Notes under the pieces: generated by a model
Databases searched by the model: none
What the model saw: the letters and a program-made list of their open reading frames with translations, nothing else
Told to the model about the DNA's origin: nothing
Source of the DNA: Spinellus fusiger
Lineage: Eukaryota > Mucoromycota > Mucoromycetes > Mucorales > Phycomycetaceae
DNA length: 64,000 nucleotides
Assembly (NCBI GenBank): GCA_025094145.1
Contig: JALLLS010000036.1
Location: 248,001-312,000 of the forward strand
Direction: 5' to 3'
In this document: positions 26,801 to 38,865 of the stretch, piece after piece
Position numbering within the stretch: the first letter of the stretch is position 1
Layout of the letters: each line of letters starts with the position of its first letter
Program-made: the position numbers and the translations under genes

Positions 26801-29800
26801 AAGCACAAATGCTCTTGGACTGATGGTTTCCAAATTTCCACGAGGCATCTATGAACATCCCAATAAAAGAAAGTTAGTTGAGTATCACAGCACGCATTCG
26901 TTCCTTACTTGAAGAATAAGATTGGGCTTTAACTGTGTAGCAGCAACAATCTTAGCACCTCGTTCAAGACGACGATAAGACTCATCATTGGCATCAGGTG
27001 TGTTATCAGAGAGTTTGAAGTCTAATACATACAGGTAGTACCACCGTCAATACTCATTTGCTTTTTTTTCTTTTTCTTTTTCTTTTTCTTTTTCTTTTTC
27101 TTTTTCTTTTTCTTTTTCTTTTCTTCTTTTTTTTTATACTCTTACCGTCAAAAGAGACACTCAAAGGCAGGAAGCGGGCGGCATGACTGGTAGTTGAGAA
27201 GACAAGCCAGTCGCTTCGAAGAGAGAAGGAGGTGCACTTAGCTGAAAGTAAGCGATCATTGGCATACAATTTGCTGCGTTCTGTCAATCCAATAACAATT
27301 CTCTATAGAATCCGTCAACACATGAGCAGATGTTTATAAAGACACACACACATATATAGATGTATCTAATTTTTACCTCTACATTAGTCTCTTTTGTACC
27401 AAGGCAAGTGGTGGCCATCCAAGGACAGAAATCAGGGAACTGTTGGACTTCTTGAAGAGTGGCCTTATGATCCTCATGGAGATGTACTGGATGGACAAAT
27501 ACACAGGTTATTCTTCTTGTACTCCTCCATGGCATTTTATTATTTCTATGATAAGGTATACCTTCATACACAGTGCCAGTGATATTTTGAACCATCAAGT
27601 CCTTGTTACTGACATTGTAATAGAGTCGCCCAATACGGGTCTCCATGGAAGTAGCTACTACAGTCAGACTGTTTTCATCCTCTGCCACAAATGTAGCAAT
27701 GCATAACATGTCTACAGCCTTTTCTTCATTGTACTGAAGATAAGCCAGCTGTCTCTCTTCCATCCACTGCAGATGGCGTATGGGACTGTGGCCATACGAT
27801 GAGGTGTTGGCGTCCACACTACTATCATTGCAATTGTGTTAGCATTAAACTATTTCACGCTAGTCCTAGGCACATACGGGAATAGCAAAGAAGCAAAGGT
27901 TGTCACTGGGCCACGAGCATTGGCAGGCAATTCAAAGAGTTGGATTCTCTCTGTAGTAAGAACAGCCATCTGGGTGCCTGCACTGTTGGGTCCAAAAGAG
28001 ACATGTCGAACATTCCCACTGGTCGGTTGCTTAAGAGCACACATGGGAGGAGGTATATTTTGATGAGAAAAGGGTGTCAGAAGTACAGAGGCTGTTGTTA
28101 TGATGACAAGTAAGCCAAATGAAAATGCATAGATCGATATCTTTACTGATCCTAAAAGACCCACCTCCATCCATCACAGCAATGTAGCCTGCGTTATCTT
28201 CTTCTACAGAGGTACTACCAAGAATATCCCATGCGTAGTTCAGACAATGGTAATGACCCACTGATCATCCCCATAAGAGAATAGTTTGTATTGAGTTATT
28301 CTTTGGTGTGTGCATATAGATGTGCATTGCTACTTACATGAACTCACAACGTAGGCTCTCAATGGAGATTCTACATCCCATGCAAATCCAACCACATCAG
28401 CACCTTGAGCAAGAACAATAGACTGCTTCATGTACCAGTAGTAATTGCCCGATGTCCAGAATTGTACTAAATTGTAGCTATGAGTTCTTCTCTGTTGTCT
28501 AAAAGCTCAACAATGTGTGATATCTACCAGATTTCTGCATCTTTCCAGTGGCAGGTACCAGTGCCTCAATCCAAACAGCTAGAACACTGGAGTCTGCGTT
28601 CCAAGACACTTGTAATAGTCTGTGTTGGGTTGTTTCTCTCAGTGTAAATTCACCATGACGAAGACCGTTCTTCTCCAAAAACACAATATCATGGCGATGG
28701 GGTAATCTTTGACTGGAGACGATTAAGTTGCCTGAAGGTCTATACAGTACAATGCATAGAGACACATGTTTGTCAGTCATCCAACCCAGTAAGCTATAGA
28801 TTACAGATAGTGACACACTACCTCCAATCCAATACATGTTCCAAGCAGTCCACAGGCTCACTTGTATTCTGCAGCACACCCTCACGATTGTAGATGCGAA
28901 TGACACGAGCATCTGTGTACAATCCATGTTATAAGCTATCCACAGGCACACACCAACACAGTTTGATTGAGAAATATACCTTTCAATGGATCAATGTCTG
29001 AAATAGTAAACAGACTTCCATCTCCTCTCCAGGCAATACGGGGGCGTTGATCATCGTCCTCAGAAAGAGAGAACTTGCTAGCATCTACCTTTTGCAGTGC
29101 TGCTTCTTTTCCAGCAGATCCATGGAACTGAGTCTCCTTTTTACCCCAACCCACACTCTGCTGTACACCTGGTACGCAGTGTGTTTGCTTAGTCAATGTC
29201 CATTGGTGTCCCTTTATATATATCAAATTCAAAATAACCTACCTTCACCCTGTTCCTGTACATGAAGAGGATATTCTGTGATGGTATCAAAGTCCTGGGT
29301 CATGACCAATACATTCTTTTCTCCTAGTATCATAGTAAAAAGAGAAGAAAAAAAAGAAAAGATAGAATATCAGCACCCAAAGTTGACTCTATGGTCTACC
29401 TGTCACCAAAATAACCAAGTCTTGGTCAGGACTCCATGTCATGGCATGAACACCAGCATCCACAGTGCCTACATTCTCCAACTAGAAAAGAGAAAGGGAA
29501 AATGCCCATAAGCACTCTTTTCTTATGCTACTCTTATGCTACCCTTATGCTATAGCCGTGTCCATCTATTGGTATAAAAGAAGAAAGAAAGAAAGAAAAA
29601 CGATTTTACCACTTCCTCGCCTCTTTCAAAGCGTTCTTTGCTGACAAGAATAATATCACCCTCACGAGTAACAAGACATGCCACTTGAAGGTCAGATAGG
29701 AAAGTAAAGTCTACAATAGCCCCCAAAGGACTCTGTTTGGGATCATAGGGAATATGCCCGAGAAGAGAAAAGGCAAGAGGATCTACAGGTGAAAGACCAG

Positions 29801-29951
29801 TAGCCATAATATGAATGGTAGCCTCATTGTCTTCGAATGCAGCGTAAATGGTGCTTGTTTCGGGATCATGAACAATAAAGGAGCGTCCCTCTGATGATGG
29901 GATATGCTCCAGAGACACGCAGCTATGGTCAAGAAGAGATAAACTACGCAT
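23899..29951 (-). CDS. ELP1: Elongator complex subunit 1 (ELP1/IKI3/IKAP), about 20 exons
   Basis: ELP1 is the scaffold of Elongator, which modifies wobble uridines of tRNA. The ATG at 29951 opens [16 protein letters not shown]. The WD40 propeller half follows: [37 protein letters not shown], then a segment with [13 protein letters not shown] and [13 protein letters not shown], which is the most conserved ELP1 block. The TPR-like half contains [32 protein letters not shown] and AEEL-type helices. A basic stretch [20 protein letters not shown] near 24310-24400 fits the known tRNA-binding motif. The protein ends [10 protein letters not shown], matching the family C-terminus. One intron holds a long (TTTTTC)n tract at about 27060-27122, another an (AAAAAG)n tract at 26381-26408. 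No break was seen, although not every exon was traced. Confidence 0.9.
27060..27122. repeat. (TTTTTC)n microsatellite in an ELP1 intron
   Basis: About ten copies of TTTTTC lie directly upstream of a splice site of ELP1 when read on the coding strand as AAAAAG repeats. A shorter tract of the same unit occurs at 26381-26408 in another ELP1 intron. Confidence 0.8.
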
Positions 29952-30730
29952 GAGGGCTGTGCTGTGCAATAGAGAATCAAAGCATAGAAAATATTTTGGA
30001 GAAGCCTGTGTTCATAAACAGTCACGTTTCATCCAAGCAAAGAACTGTTCGGAACAGACACGGTGTTTCTGATATAATAAAGGAGTGAGTTATCAGTGAA
30101 GCATATATCAAACGAGTCACTGGACTTGGGTTTGTGATTCATTCTCAAGACTGCAGTGTATCTGCTATAGAAGGAGGAGTCTATGTGGAGCAGAATAGAC
30201 ACTGTGGAGCAGAATAGACACTGTGGAGTAAAATAGAAGATTCACTATACACTAGAACAGATCGGGGAATTGATATATGATCTACGTCACACTGTCCATT
30301 GTTTATATTAGGCAATAAGGTGTACATAGCGAACATCGTCCTATTTAAACGCTGACGTTGGCTGCTGCGCTCCGTTCAGCTCTTTTGCTCGAACATCATC
30401 TGTTTGAACGACAAGTATTGTTTGTACTTCTCGACACGCCCACACCCACGTGTTCTTACTCTTCATCACTCAAGCACCTCTTCTACACTTCATTCACTCT
30501 AGGAAGCTAAAAAAGGAAAAAGCCAAAAAAAAAACACACACACATACACACATAAATCTACGCAACTGGCTCACCCACCTACACCTACACCTACACACAC
30601 CTACACACACACATCTACATACAAACACAAAAAAGGAAAAAAAAAATACAAAAAAAAATAACCCTTTTTTTTTTATTACTGCAAAACACCTTTTACTTCT
30701 TAGCCATTGTTATTATTATCACTCAACAGT
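29952..30730. promoter_or_regulatory. Divergent promoter region shared by ELP1 and RPB1
   Basis: This 779-bp spacer separates the start codons of two divergent genes, ELP1 on the minus strand and RPB1 on the plus strand, so it must contain both promoters. Next to RPB1 lies a purine and CA-rich leader (about 30500-30700) with CACACA runs, repeated CTACAC and poly(A) tracts. TATTTAAA near 30342 could be a TATA-like element. A GTGGAGCAGAATAGACACT repeat occurs twice near 30184-30224. Confidence 0.5.
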
Positions 30731-33700
30731 ATGAGTGGTCACACTTTCGCATTTTCATCTGCCCCTTTGAGGCGTGTCGATGTGGTGCAATTTGGTATTC
30801 TCTCGCCCGATGAGATTGTATGTGTCTTTCGAACCTCTTTTTTAAAGGGAAAAGAGCAATGATCACTGCGGCATGTCTGTTTTGAGATCGTTGTTCTAAC
30901 CATTGCATCTTGATTTACAGAAAGCAATGTCTGTGGCCAAGATCGAATTCCCCGAACTGTACGATGAAGGCAGTCAGAAGCCTAGAGTAGGCGGTCTGTT
31001 GGATCCTCGCATGGGTACGATTGACCGCAATTATAAGTGTCAGACCTGTGGTGAGGGGATGGCAGAATGTCCTGGGCATTTTGGGCACATTGAACTTGCT
31101 AAGCCTGTCTATCATATTGGTAAGCGAATGATAAGGAGAAAGGGTATAAGCGCATTCATTCTTATTCTTATTCTTCTTCCTATTCCTATTCCTATTCCTA
31201 CTCTTCTTCTTATTTACTGGTATTGTGCAGGTTTCTTGACCAAAGTAAAGAAGATCCTAGAGTGCGTCTGTTTTCATTGTTCAAAACTTAAAGTGGATGA
31301 TGTGTGTATAGTGTGGCTTTATATGACGTTTACTCTTGTTATGTGTAGTCCAATCCTCGTTTTATTAGAGCACGTAAAATGAGAGATCCAAAGGCAAGGT
31401 TAAGAGCAGTCTGGGATATTGCCAAGACAAAAATGACCTGTGATGGTGGTGAAGAGGCAGAAGAAGGGAGCGAAGAAAAGGAGACCATAGATGGCAAGCG
31501 TAAACATGCTCATGGTGGATGTGGATATAAGCAGCCTGCTATTCGTAAGGATGGGTTGAAGTTGTATGCTCAGTTCCGATCCAATGCTAGTGAAGTAAGT
31601 AATCCATAGGTTTCTTTTTCTTTCTTTTTCTTTACTCACAGAAACAAGGAGTCGGCTGGAGAGGGTCGTACTCAACTGACAGCTAGCAAAGTGCTGCAGA
31701 TCTTAAAAAGCATCACAGACCAAGATATTCGTGATATGGGTTTATCAGAAGAATTTGCTCGTCCAGAGTGGATGGTCACAACCGTGCTTCCTGTTCCACC
31801 ACCACAAGTGCGTCCTAGTATTCAGATGGACGGCACAAGTCGAGGAGAGGATGATTTGACCCATAAACTATCGGATATCTTAAAAGCCAATGCTAATGTG
31901 CGAAGATGTGAGTCAGAAGGTGCTCCTGTGCATGTTGTGCAGGAGTTTGAGGCATTACTACAGGTAATTCAATCATAGAAGAATCGAAATACTGAAGAAA
32001 GTGCATTAGTTCCATATTGCTACCTACATGGACAATGATATTGCAGGACAACCCCAAGCACTACAAAAGTCAGGAAGACCTGTAAGTCAATGAGTAAACA
32101 AACAAACAAACAAACAAACACTCGGGTATTGAATCTACTTTCTTATTCTATTAGCTCAAATCCATCAGAGCAAGACTGAAGGGTAAGGAAGGTCGTCTTC
32201 GTGGCAACCTTATGGGTAAACGTGTGGACTTCTCTGCTCGTACTGTTATTACGGGTGACCCCAATCTGTCTCTGGATGAAGTGGGTGTCCCTCGTAGTAT
32301 TGCTCGTAACTTGACCTACCCTGAGATTGTCACCCCCTACAACATTGACAAACTACAAATCCTCGTACGCAATGGCCCACTAGAACATCCTGGTGCTAAA
32401 TATGTGATTCGTGACAATGGTGAGCGTATTGATTTAAGATATCGCAAGCGTGCTGGAGAAATACCTCTTCAGTACGGCTACAGGGTGGAGAGACACATCA
32501 ATGATGGTGATGTAGTCATCTTCAATCGTCAACCCTCTCTTCACAAGATGTCCATGATGGGTCACCGAGTGCGTGTCATGCCTTACTCTACTTTCCGTCT
32601 CAATCTATCCGTCACATCACCCTACAATGCTGATTTCGATGGTGATGAGATGAACTTGCATGTTCCTCAATCCTTGGAAACCCGTGCTGAAGTAACAGAA
32701 ATCTGTATGGTACCAAAACAGATTGTCTCTCCACAATCCAATAAACCTGTTATGGGTATTGTCCAAGACACTCTCTGTGGTATTCGCAAGTTCACACTGA
32801 GAGATACATTCATCAGCAAAGATGTGGTCATGAATATTGTTATGTGGGTGCCAGACTGGGACGGCTATATACCCCCTCCTGCTATTCTCAAGCCAAAACC
32901 CATGTGGACAGGCAAGCAGATTGTCAGCATGGTGATTCCCCGTGGTATCAATTGTCAGACATTCCACTTTACACATCCTGATGCTGAGTCCAGCTACATT
33001 TCACCAGGAGATACACGTGTCATTATTGAGAATGGCGAGCTCCTGTGTGGTATTGTATGTAAAAAGACAGTTGGTACAGCTGGTGGTGGGTTGATCCATA
33101 CTATTGTCAATGAATTGGGAGCTGAAGCTGCCAAGAACTTCCTTACGGGCACACAACAGGTCGTCAACTACTGGTTGCTGCAGAATGGGTTTAGTATTGG
33201 TATTGGTGATACCATTGCTGATAAAAACACCATGTCGACAATTACCAACATTATTACTCAAGCCAAACAGCGTGTGCAAGAGATCATTATCACAGCACAA
33301 CAGGATAAATTGGAAATCCAGCCTGGTATGACACTGCGTGAGTCTTTTGAAGCAAAAGTCAATCAGTCTTTGAACAAGGCTCGTGATGATGCTGGTAAAA
33401 TGGCCCAGAACAACTTGAAGGACGACAACAACGTGAAGCAGATGGTTATTGCTGGTTCCAAGGGTTCTTTCATTAACATCTCTCAAATGTCTGCTTGTGT
33501 GGGTCAACAGAACGTGGAGGGTAAACGTATTCCTTACGGATTTAAGAATCGTACACTTCCCCACTTTTCCAAGGACGATCATAGTCCAGAAAGTAGAGGT
33601 TTTGTAGAGAACTCTTACCTGCGAGGACTCACCCCTACCGAGTTTTTCTTCCACGCTATGGGTGGTCGTGAAGGTAGTGTAGCTTGTAAGAAATAAGAGA

Positions 33701-36499
33701 CTGACGTTTGATTAGGTTTGATTGATACTGCTGTCAAGACGGCAGAGACTGGCTATATTCAGCGTCGTCTTGTGAAGGCACTAGAAGATGTCATGGTCAA
33801 ATACGATGGTACTGTGCGCAACTCATTGGGTGACATTATCCAATTCACTTATGGTGAGGATGGTATGGACGCTTGTTTTGTGGAAAAACAAAAATTTGCT
33901 TCTTTGAGATGCACACCTGCACAGTTCTCCAAGAAGTACAGAGTAGACATGGCCAGTGGTGGTTTCCGAAAGGGATCTCTCAATTACAATATCCTCAAAC
34001 GTATTGAAGGAGGAGACAGTCAAGTCTTACTTGACCAGGAGTTCAATCAGCTTTCGGATGATCGTGAGCTATTGAGAAGCTTTGTCTTTAAGAATGGTGA
34101 TGATAAATGGCCACTGCCTGTCAATCTTCATCGATTGGTGACCAATTCACAGCAGATCTTCCATATTGATCCTAGAAAGCCTTCTGATGTTCATCCTCTT
34201 CAAGTCATCGACAGTTTGAAGGCTCTCTCAGAACGTCTGTTGGTCATTAGAGGCAATGACAAGATTACAGCAGAAGTACAGAGAAATGCCACTACCCTGT
34301 TTAACATTCTCTTGCGCTCCACCTTTGCTGCAAAGAGAGTGGTAGAAGAGTTCCACCTGACTTCACAGGCATTTGAATGGTAAGTCACCCCCTTTCTTTT
34401 TTATTTTTATTTTTATTTAGATTATATTTACTGATCATAATGGTAGGATCATTGGTGAGATTGAGTCTCGTTTCTTGACTGCTGTAGTTGCTCCTGGTGA
34501 GATGGTGGGTACCATTGCTGCTCAGTCTATTGGTGAACCTGCTACCCAGATGACACTGAACACTTTCCATTATGCTGGTGTGTCCAGTAAAAACGTCACT
34601 CTTGGTGTCCCTCGTTTGAAGGAAATCATCAACGTAGCCAAGAACATCAAAACACCTCGTCTTGAAGTATGGCTGGATGCTGAGAGATCCCGTAACATCG
34701 AGTTGGCTAAAGAAGTGCAAGTCAATTTGGAACACACCACTCTCCACAAAGTCACTTCTGCAGCTGAAATCTACTATGATCCTGATCCTCGTAGCACCAT
34801 TATTGAAGAGGATGCCGACTTTGTTGATACTTACTACCAGCTGGAAGATGATAACTCACCTGTAGTGACTCGTGTTTCTCCTTGGTTGTTACGTCTTGAA
34901 TTGAACCGTGGTATGATGATTGACAAGCGTCTAAACATTACAGAAGTAGTGCAGAAGATCTCTGAGGAATTCCGTCATGATCTTCACGTTATTGGCAGTG
35001 ATGAGAACTCTGAGAAACTGATTATTCGTTGCAGAGTCATGATGGATGAGAATGAAGATAAGGACGATGATGATGAAAGCAAAGGTGAAGAAGATACCTT
35101 CTTGCGTAAACTTGAAGTCAGTTTGCTGAGCTCAATCAACTTGCGTGGTATTCCTGGTATCAGAAAGGTTTACATTGTAGAGCGTAAAACCACTATACTA
35201 AATGCCAAGGGTGAATTCGAAACAACGCAAGAGTGGGGTCTTGATACTGACGGCATCAACTTGCAAGAAGTCATGAGTCAACACGGTGTGGATGAACGAC
35301 GCACTTACTCCAACAACACAGTGGAAATCATGGAAGTACTTGGTATTGAGGCTACGCGTAAGGCATTGCTGAAGGAATTGAGAAATGTCATTGAATTCGA
35401 TGGTTCTTACGTCAATTACCGTCACTTGGCATTGCTTTGTGATGTGATGACCAACCGTGGACATTTGATGGCCATTACTCGTCACGGTATCAACAGAGCT
35501 GAAACAGGTGCCCTTATGAGATGTTCATTCGAAGAGACTGTGGAAATTCTTATGGAGGCTGCTGCTGTGGGTGAATTGGATGATTGCAGAGGTGTTGCTG
35601 AGAACATTATGTTGGGTCAAATGGCACCTCTTGGTACTGGTGAATTTGATGTGATGTTGGATGAAGAGATGCTCAAGACAGTGCCTCAAGACAACCGCCA
35701 ACTCATGCCCAATGGTGTAGTGGGTGATATTGCTGGATTTGCCACCCCAGGTCCAGGCTATATGACGCCTAATCTTGCCACCCCCTATGATACTCGATCT
35801 CCCGAGTGGGTTGACTTCTCACAACCAGGATCGCCTTCTGAACCTTTGTTCTCGCCAATGGGTAACTCGGGTGGTTCAGGTAGTCCTGCTGGTGCTAGTC
35901 CCTGGCGTGGTGATCTTAGTCCATTTGCTCAGAGTCCAGGATATCTGCCTACATCTCCAGGCTACTCACCTTCAAGTCCATCCTATGCCACTTCCCCTGG
36001 CTACTCACCTGCTTCACCAAGCTACTCGCCTAGCTCGCCCAACTATAATCCAACATCGCCAAGTTACTCACCTACTTCGCCTAGCTATAGTCCAACATCG
36101 CCAAGTTACTCACCCACTAGCCCAAGCTACAGTCCCACAAGTCCTAGCTACTCACCCACGAGTCCAAGCTACAGCCCTACTAGTCCTAGCTACAGCCCTA
36201 CTAGTCCTAGCTATAGTCCTACTAGTCCTAGCTATAGTCCTACTTCGCCAAGCTACAGTCCTACTAGTCCAAGCTATAGTCCTACTAGTCCAAGCTATAG
36301 TCCAACGAGTCCAAGCTACAGCCCTACTAGTCCAAGCTATAGTCCAACGAGTCCAAGCTACAGCCCTACTAGTCCTAGCTATAGTCCAACGAGTCCAAGC
36401 TATTCACCTACAAGTCCAAGCTACTCGCCTACCTCACCTAGTTACTCGCCTACTTCACCGAGCTATAGCCCAACTAGCCCAAGTTACTCACCCAATTAA
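30731..36499 (+). CDS. RPB1: RNA polymerase II largest subunit RPB1
   Basis: RPB1 forms the active centre of RNA polymerase II with RPB2. The ATG at 30731 opens [17 protein letters not shown]. Exon 1 ends at 30817, exon 2 is 30921-31119, and the last exon starts at 34447; further introns lie near 31280, 31593, 31963, 32082, 33674 and 34381. Seen motifs: the clamp zinc site [21 protein letters not shown] and GGCGYKQP; the catalytic loop [16 protein letters not shown] with the three Mg-binding Asp; and the trigger-loop region [18 protein letters not shown]. The C-terminal domain begins with six or so degenerate repeats (35935-36064), then 20 perfect YSPTSPS heptads in 36065-36484, and ends YSPN. 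The gene appears complete and intact, about 1700 residues. Confidence 0.97.
36065..36484 (+). repeat. RPB1 C-terminal domain, 20 perfect heptad repeats
   Basis: The stretch is 420 bp, exactly 20 units of 21 bp, each coding for YSPTSPS. Codons vary between units (AGT, AGC, TCG, TCA, TCC for Ser), although the central units share ACTAGTCC-like blocks, which suggests local unit duplication. Ser2, Ser5 and Ser7 are present in every unit, so every repeat can take the usual phosphorylation marks. Confidence 0.93.
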
Positions 36500-37106
36500 A
36501 CAAAGTAATAGCTACTGATATAATATGGTAATAGTATGTGAATTGCCAAAACACGATATATAAAAATAAAAAAAAGATCCATTAAAAGGATTCACACACT
36601 CTATTTCCTCAGCTTGATATTTATAAGAGCTTGAATAGTGTGGAATGAATGTAGACTGTAGAGTAGGTTGATCAAGTGAATGGGTGTGGAATGCTTATTG
36701 TGGTAAATGGATAGATGTGTATGGCTGTAGGTGTAGAGCACAGTAGAGCCTAGATTGAAGATACTCTTTATTTGTCAAAGATTTCACTAAAGTATTTCAT
36801 GAGTAACTCTGCTACATGGGCTTCAAGTCTATACCCCTTTCTCAGCTTGAATGTTCTAAATAAACATTGCTTCATTAATACAGGTGATGTAGACTTAAGA
36901 CCATTTATTAAGATAGTACTTGTAATAATAAGGCCTTTTCTTTTTCTTTTTACAAATGATCTACAGAGCCCTTACAAAGACATGATCGCCTTTGGATGAA
37001 GTTGTGGCGAAAAAATATAAAAAGAAACAATAACAATCATGGCTTGGATTTATTCACCATAAATTACTATTGGATTTGAATTTGGAAGATTATATAACTC
37101 TTCATA
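36500..37106. other. Spacer after RPB1, no gene seen
   Basis: This stretch holds the RPB1 3' untranslated region at its left end, with AATAAAAA near 36566 as a possible polyadenylation signal. I see no gene. A 75-codon frame at 36772-36999 has no recognisable features. Confidence 0.5.
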
Positions 37107-37826
37107 CAGTAGTCATATCCGATTGAATTGAATGCTTTTGAAAATGAATATCAGAACAAAATAGATAAGGCATGTTCAACATTAAATAAAACACTTCGCT
37201 AATGTATTTATCCTAGTTTACAGTGTACCTGAATTCATCAGACTAAGTAGCCCTTCTCTACTGGTCGTTTGTCCAGTTGATATATTCTTTAGCCTAATAA
37301 AGCTGTTTCTCCTTGTGTTTTTCAGTTAAGGCTGACGTATGGTCAACAGAAAAAAAAACCAAACCCTAACTGACTGCAGTAGCTTATAAGGGTGTTTCTA
37401 CACACATCCACCTCAAATTTCAACTTTTCCAGTTTCAGCTGATTATATGGGGCAAATGGACCCTTTCTAATGACCTTTTCCAGTTGCCTGAACTTCTTAT
37501 TCACTATTTTGGGGGTTTTCATGACTCTTCAAACTTAATGGTGATCTATATTCTTTGATATTTCTGATAATGTTTTGAACTGTAGGCTTCATCTCAACTA
37601 TGCTTACAATAATAGTCAACTTTAATCCGGCCTTCAATAGGTAATAGATGCCCCATCATCCTCTATCCTTTGCATTGTCCTATTCTCCACAGATGTGAGT
37701 TTCTGGATATCTATCCGACATGTTGTGTTGGTTTAATAATATTTAGAAAGAAGAAGAGTTTTATTAAAAAAAAGTATTTATTAAATTTTCGGCAAGTATT
37801 ACATTCAATTGAGCGTGATTATAAAC
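37107..37826 (-). mobile_element. Tc1/mariner-like transposon relic, minus strand
   Basis: The right end, CAATTGAGCGTGATTATA near 37808-37826, and the adjoining AGAAAGAAGAAGAGTTTTAT match, in reverse orientation, the left end of the Tc1-like element at 47101. The internal sequence near 37455-37475 corresponds in reverse to the KGPFASYNQL region of that element. The left end near 37107-37125 (AGTCATATCCGATTGAAT) is a decayed inverted copy. At about 720 bp the copy is shorter than a full Tc1 element and its frame is broken. Confidence 0.65.
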
Positions 37827-38865
37827 TTAGAAGAGAAACTCAAAATCTCATAAAGTGGCCATCAGGCCCAGTGGGCAAATGGAATGTACAACACTAAAAA
37901 ACTGCCCCAAAATTGTATTTGTTTTGTATAAAATTGTGTACTACTATTTCATAAAATTAGTATACCTGTATTATGTTGTAGTTAAATTACTGCTAATAAG
38001 AGTTCTTTATATAAAGCTATAGCATTATAAAAGTATAACAAGAAAGGTTTTAAATTAGATCGTCTAGTATTAAATAGTTTATTCTAGTCTATACCTGCAA
38101 GATGTTTCAAAGCATCATTCTTCCATTAGTAATATTTAATATAATAGCATATGATTATAATAGAAAGGTAGATACATAGCTTAGGACGTGCAATATTCAC
38201 AAAATATACAAGGTATTTAGAACATTGATAGTCTCTAAAAAAATATGGCATATTAATACACTTAAACTATTCCAATATACTAATGTTACTGTGAAATCCA
38301 AAACAATTGTCAGCATGAAGTCTGAAAAACATGTCTAACATTGAAGCTTTTCATACTTCGACCATTCACCATATATTAGTCTGGGACGCCAGAAGATATG
38401 ACCCTCCATATTAATTATTCTCACTCACTAACCTATATCTTTGAAGCTTATATAGAGTATACAAAGACTTTTCTGAAGATATTGTAAGAATTTAAATAAC
38501 CTTCCCAATTTTGACTGTATTTTTGAGTCAAAGCACTGTAGCAGAATGTTAGACCATCAACATTGTATTAAATACACTGAAGACCAATTAATAGTATTAT
38601 AATAGTAGAAGGCTTTAACTATTATTTGAATGCGTCAAAATACAATCCCAAGCAATATCAAAGACACCAAGTAAAAGTATTCAAAACACATAAGTAAGAA
38701 ACAATAGTAATGACTTGGCAAATAACAAAGTGCACTTACTTACTAGGTCAACGCTGACACTCACCAACACAAAAAAAAATGAATAAAAAAGCAAACATCA
38801 TAACAATGTCCAACTTTCTTATTCGTCCTTTTTCACATAATGAATTGGCTATGAAGGTGTTCCTA
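37827..38865. other. Spacer downstream of the 28S gene, no gene seen
   Basis: This AT-rich sequence follows the 3' end of the minus-strand 28S gene. It would be the start of the rDNA intergenic spacer in a normal array. I find no 5S rRNA gene, no further ribosomal repeat and no protein gene in it. Confidence 0.5.

Noticed and set aside
33001..33654. 217-codon minus-strand frame
   Set aside because: It is antisense to the conserved core of RPB1, where codon constraint leaves the opposite strand open.
35775..36518. 247-codon frame overlapping the RPB1 C-terminal repeats in another frame
   Set aside because: It is the shifted reading of the heptad repeat region, giving a Leu/Gln/Ala/Thr-rich artefact.
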